A stretch of 64,000 bases of DNA from Limnospira fusiformis SAG 85.79 (GTDB taxonomy: Bacteria > Cyanobacteriota > Cyanobacteriia > Cyanobacteriales > Microcoleaceae), in the NCBI RefSeq assembly GCF_012516315.1, contig NZ_CP051185.1, positions 2,841,403 through 2,905,402 on the forward strand. Direction: 5' to 3'. Below are positions 63,848 through 64,000 of the stretch, piece after piece. Each line of letters opens with the position of its first letter. Within the stretch, counting starts at the first letter, position 1. The notes under the pieces are model-generated. The model was not told the DNA's origin. It made no database searches and was given only the letters and a program-made list of their open reading frames with translations. The translations under genes and the position numbers were made by a program.

Positions 63848-64000
63848 TCAAGCATTATGGCTTAACGCCCAATCCTTAGCCCAATTTAGGGTTTGCTTTA
63901 CGGTTTCCATACTATCTGCCTCGCAGTAAAGGCGCAAGACTGGTTCGGTACCACTAAAGCGGATTAGTAACCAACGATTATCGGCTAATCGGAACTTGTA
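63848..64000 (-). CDS. Phosphoglucomutase/phosphomannomutase, C-terminal end (partial)
   Basis: The last 50 codons of a gene that runs out of the window, read from 64000 to a TGA at 63848-63850. LADNRWLLIRFSGTEPVLRL followed by YCEADSMETVKQTLNWAKDW is the phosphate-binding C-terminal domain of alpha-D-phosphohexomutases (RxSGTEP motif). It interconverts hexose 1- and 6-phosphates. Whether it is a phosphoglucomutase or phosphomannomutase cannot be decided from this part. Confidence 0.85.
   Translation of the reverse strand, partial: YKFRLADNRWLLIRFSGTEPVLRLYCEADSMETVKQTLNWAKDWALSHNA

Overview
This window reads as the chromosome of a filamentous cyanobacterium, most likely of the Arthrospira/Limnospira type (the genus is inference). 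The support is: very frequent copies of the HIP1 octamer GCGATCGC on both strands, petB/petD of the cytochrome b6f complex, a glucosylglycerol osmolyte locus, many cyanobacterium-specific families, AT-rich minisatellite arrays between genes, and group II intron and TnpB debris.

Layout. 1-1834 is the tail of an Mrp-type Na+/H+ antiporter operon. 1841-5698 holds an ABC1-family kinase-like protein, an SLBB-repeat polysaccharide export protein and a small conserved protein. 5883-13236 is a compact glucosylglycerol/glycerol-3-phosphate module: gghA (breakdown) diverges from ggpS (synthesis), followed by glpD and gpsA. 13243-18287 carries two phosphorelay proteins, one frameshifted. 19841-24400 is a block of four decaying signalling genes: a GGDEF diguanylate cyclase, Slr1659-like and Slr1658-like regulators, and a sensor adenylate cyclase. 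24581-28181 has a glycosyltransferase whose 3' end has been copied into a 148-bp tandem array, a retropepsin-like protease, a secreted protein and a sigma-like protein. 28254-29028 is a truncated IS607-type element.

29251-35150 has two spermidine/putrescine-type ABC permeases, an HD-like protein and pyruvate kinase. A 12-copy, 103-bp tandem array (35208-36443) separates pyk from dnaB, which carries a 137-residue mini-intein; rplI lies next to it. 39061-45831 has an amino-acid ABC ATPase, an RCK/TrkA-type channel-like protein, an ABC exporter pair, and nadD with an NrtR-type regulator. A second minisatellite block (45832-46799) runs into the 3' end of a GT39-like membrane glycosyltransferase. 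petB-petD follow. Directly upstream of petB are two 570-bp copies of a chimera of TnpB C-terminus and group II intron 5' end, and beyond one small membrane protein gene are two adjacent group II introns without any maturase ORF.

54362-64000 has a GvpV-like coiled-coil protein, a DUF790 nuclease-like protein, class III alcohol dehydrogenase, a solitary cytosine-5 DNA methyltransferase, an AzgA-type purine permease, a stand-alone GAF protein with both cysteine motifs of DXCF cyanobacteriochromes, an AI-2E transporter, a coiled-coil/EamA fusion transporter, and the C-terminus of a phosphohexomutase at the window edge.

How the genes work together: GpsA, GgpS, GghA and GlpD form most of a salt-osmolyte cycle; NadD with NrtR suggests NAD homeostasis; PetB/PetD belong to photosynthetic electron transport. 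The most notable items are the DXCF-type GAF protein, the decayed signalling block, the intron/TnpB rearrangement next to petBD, and the minisatellites. No tRNA, rRNA or CRISPR array was recognised. All identifications come from reading motifs by eye.
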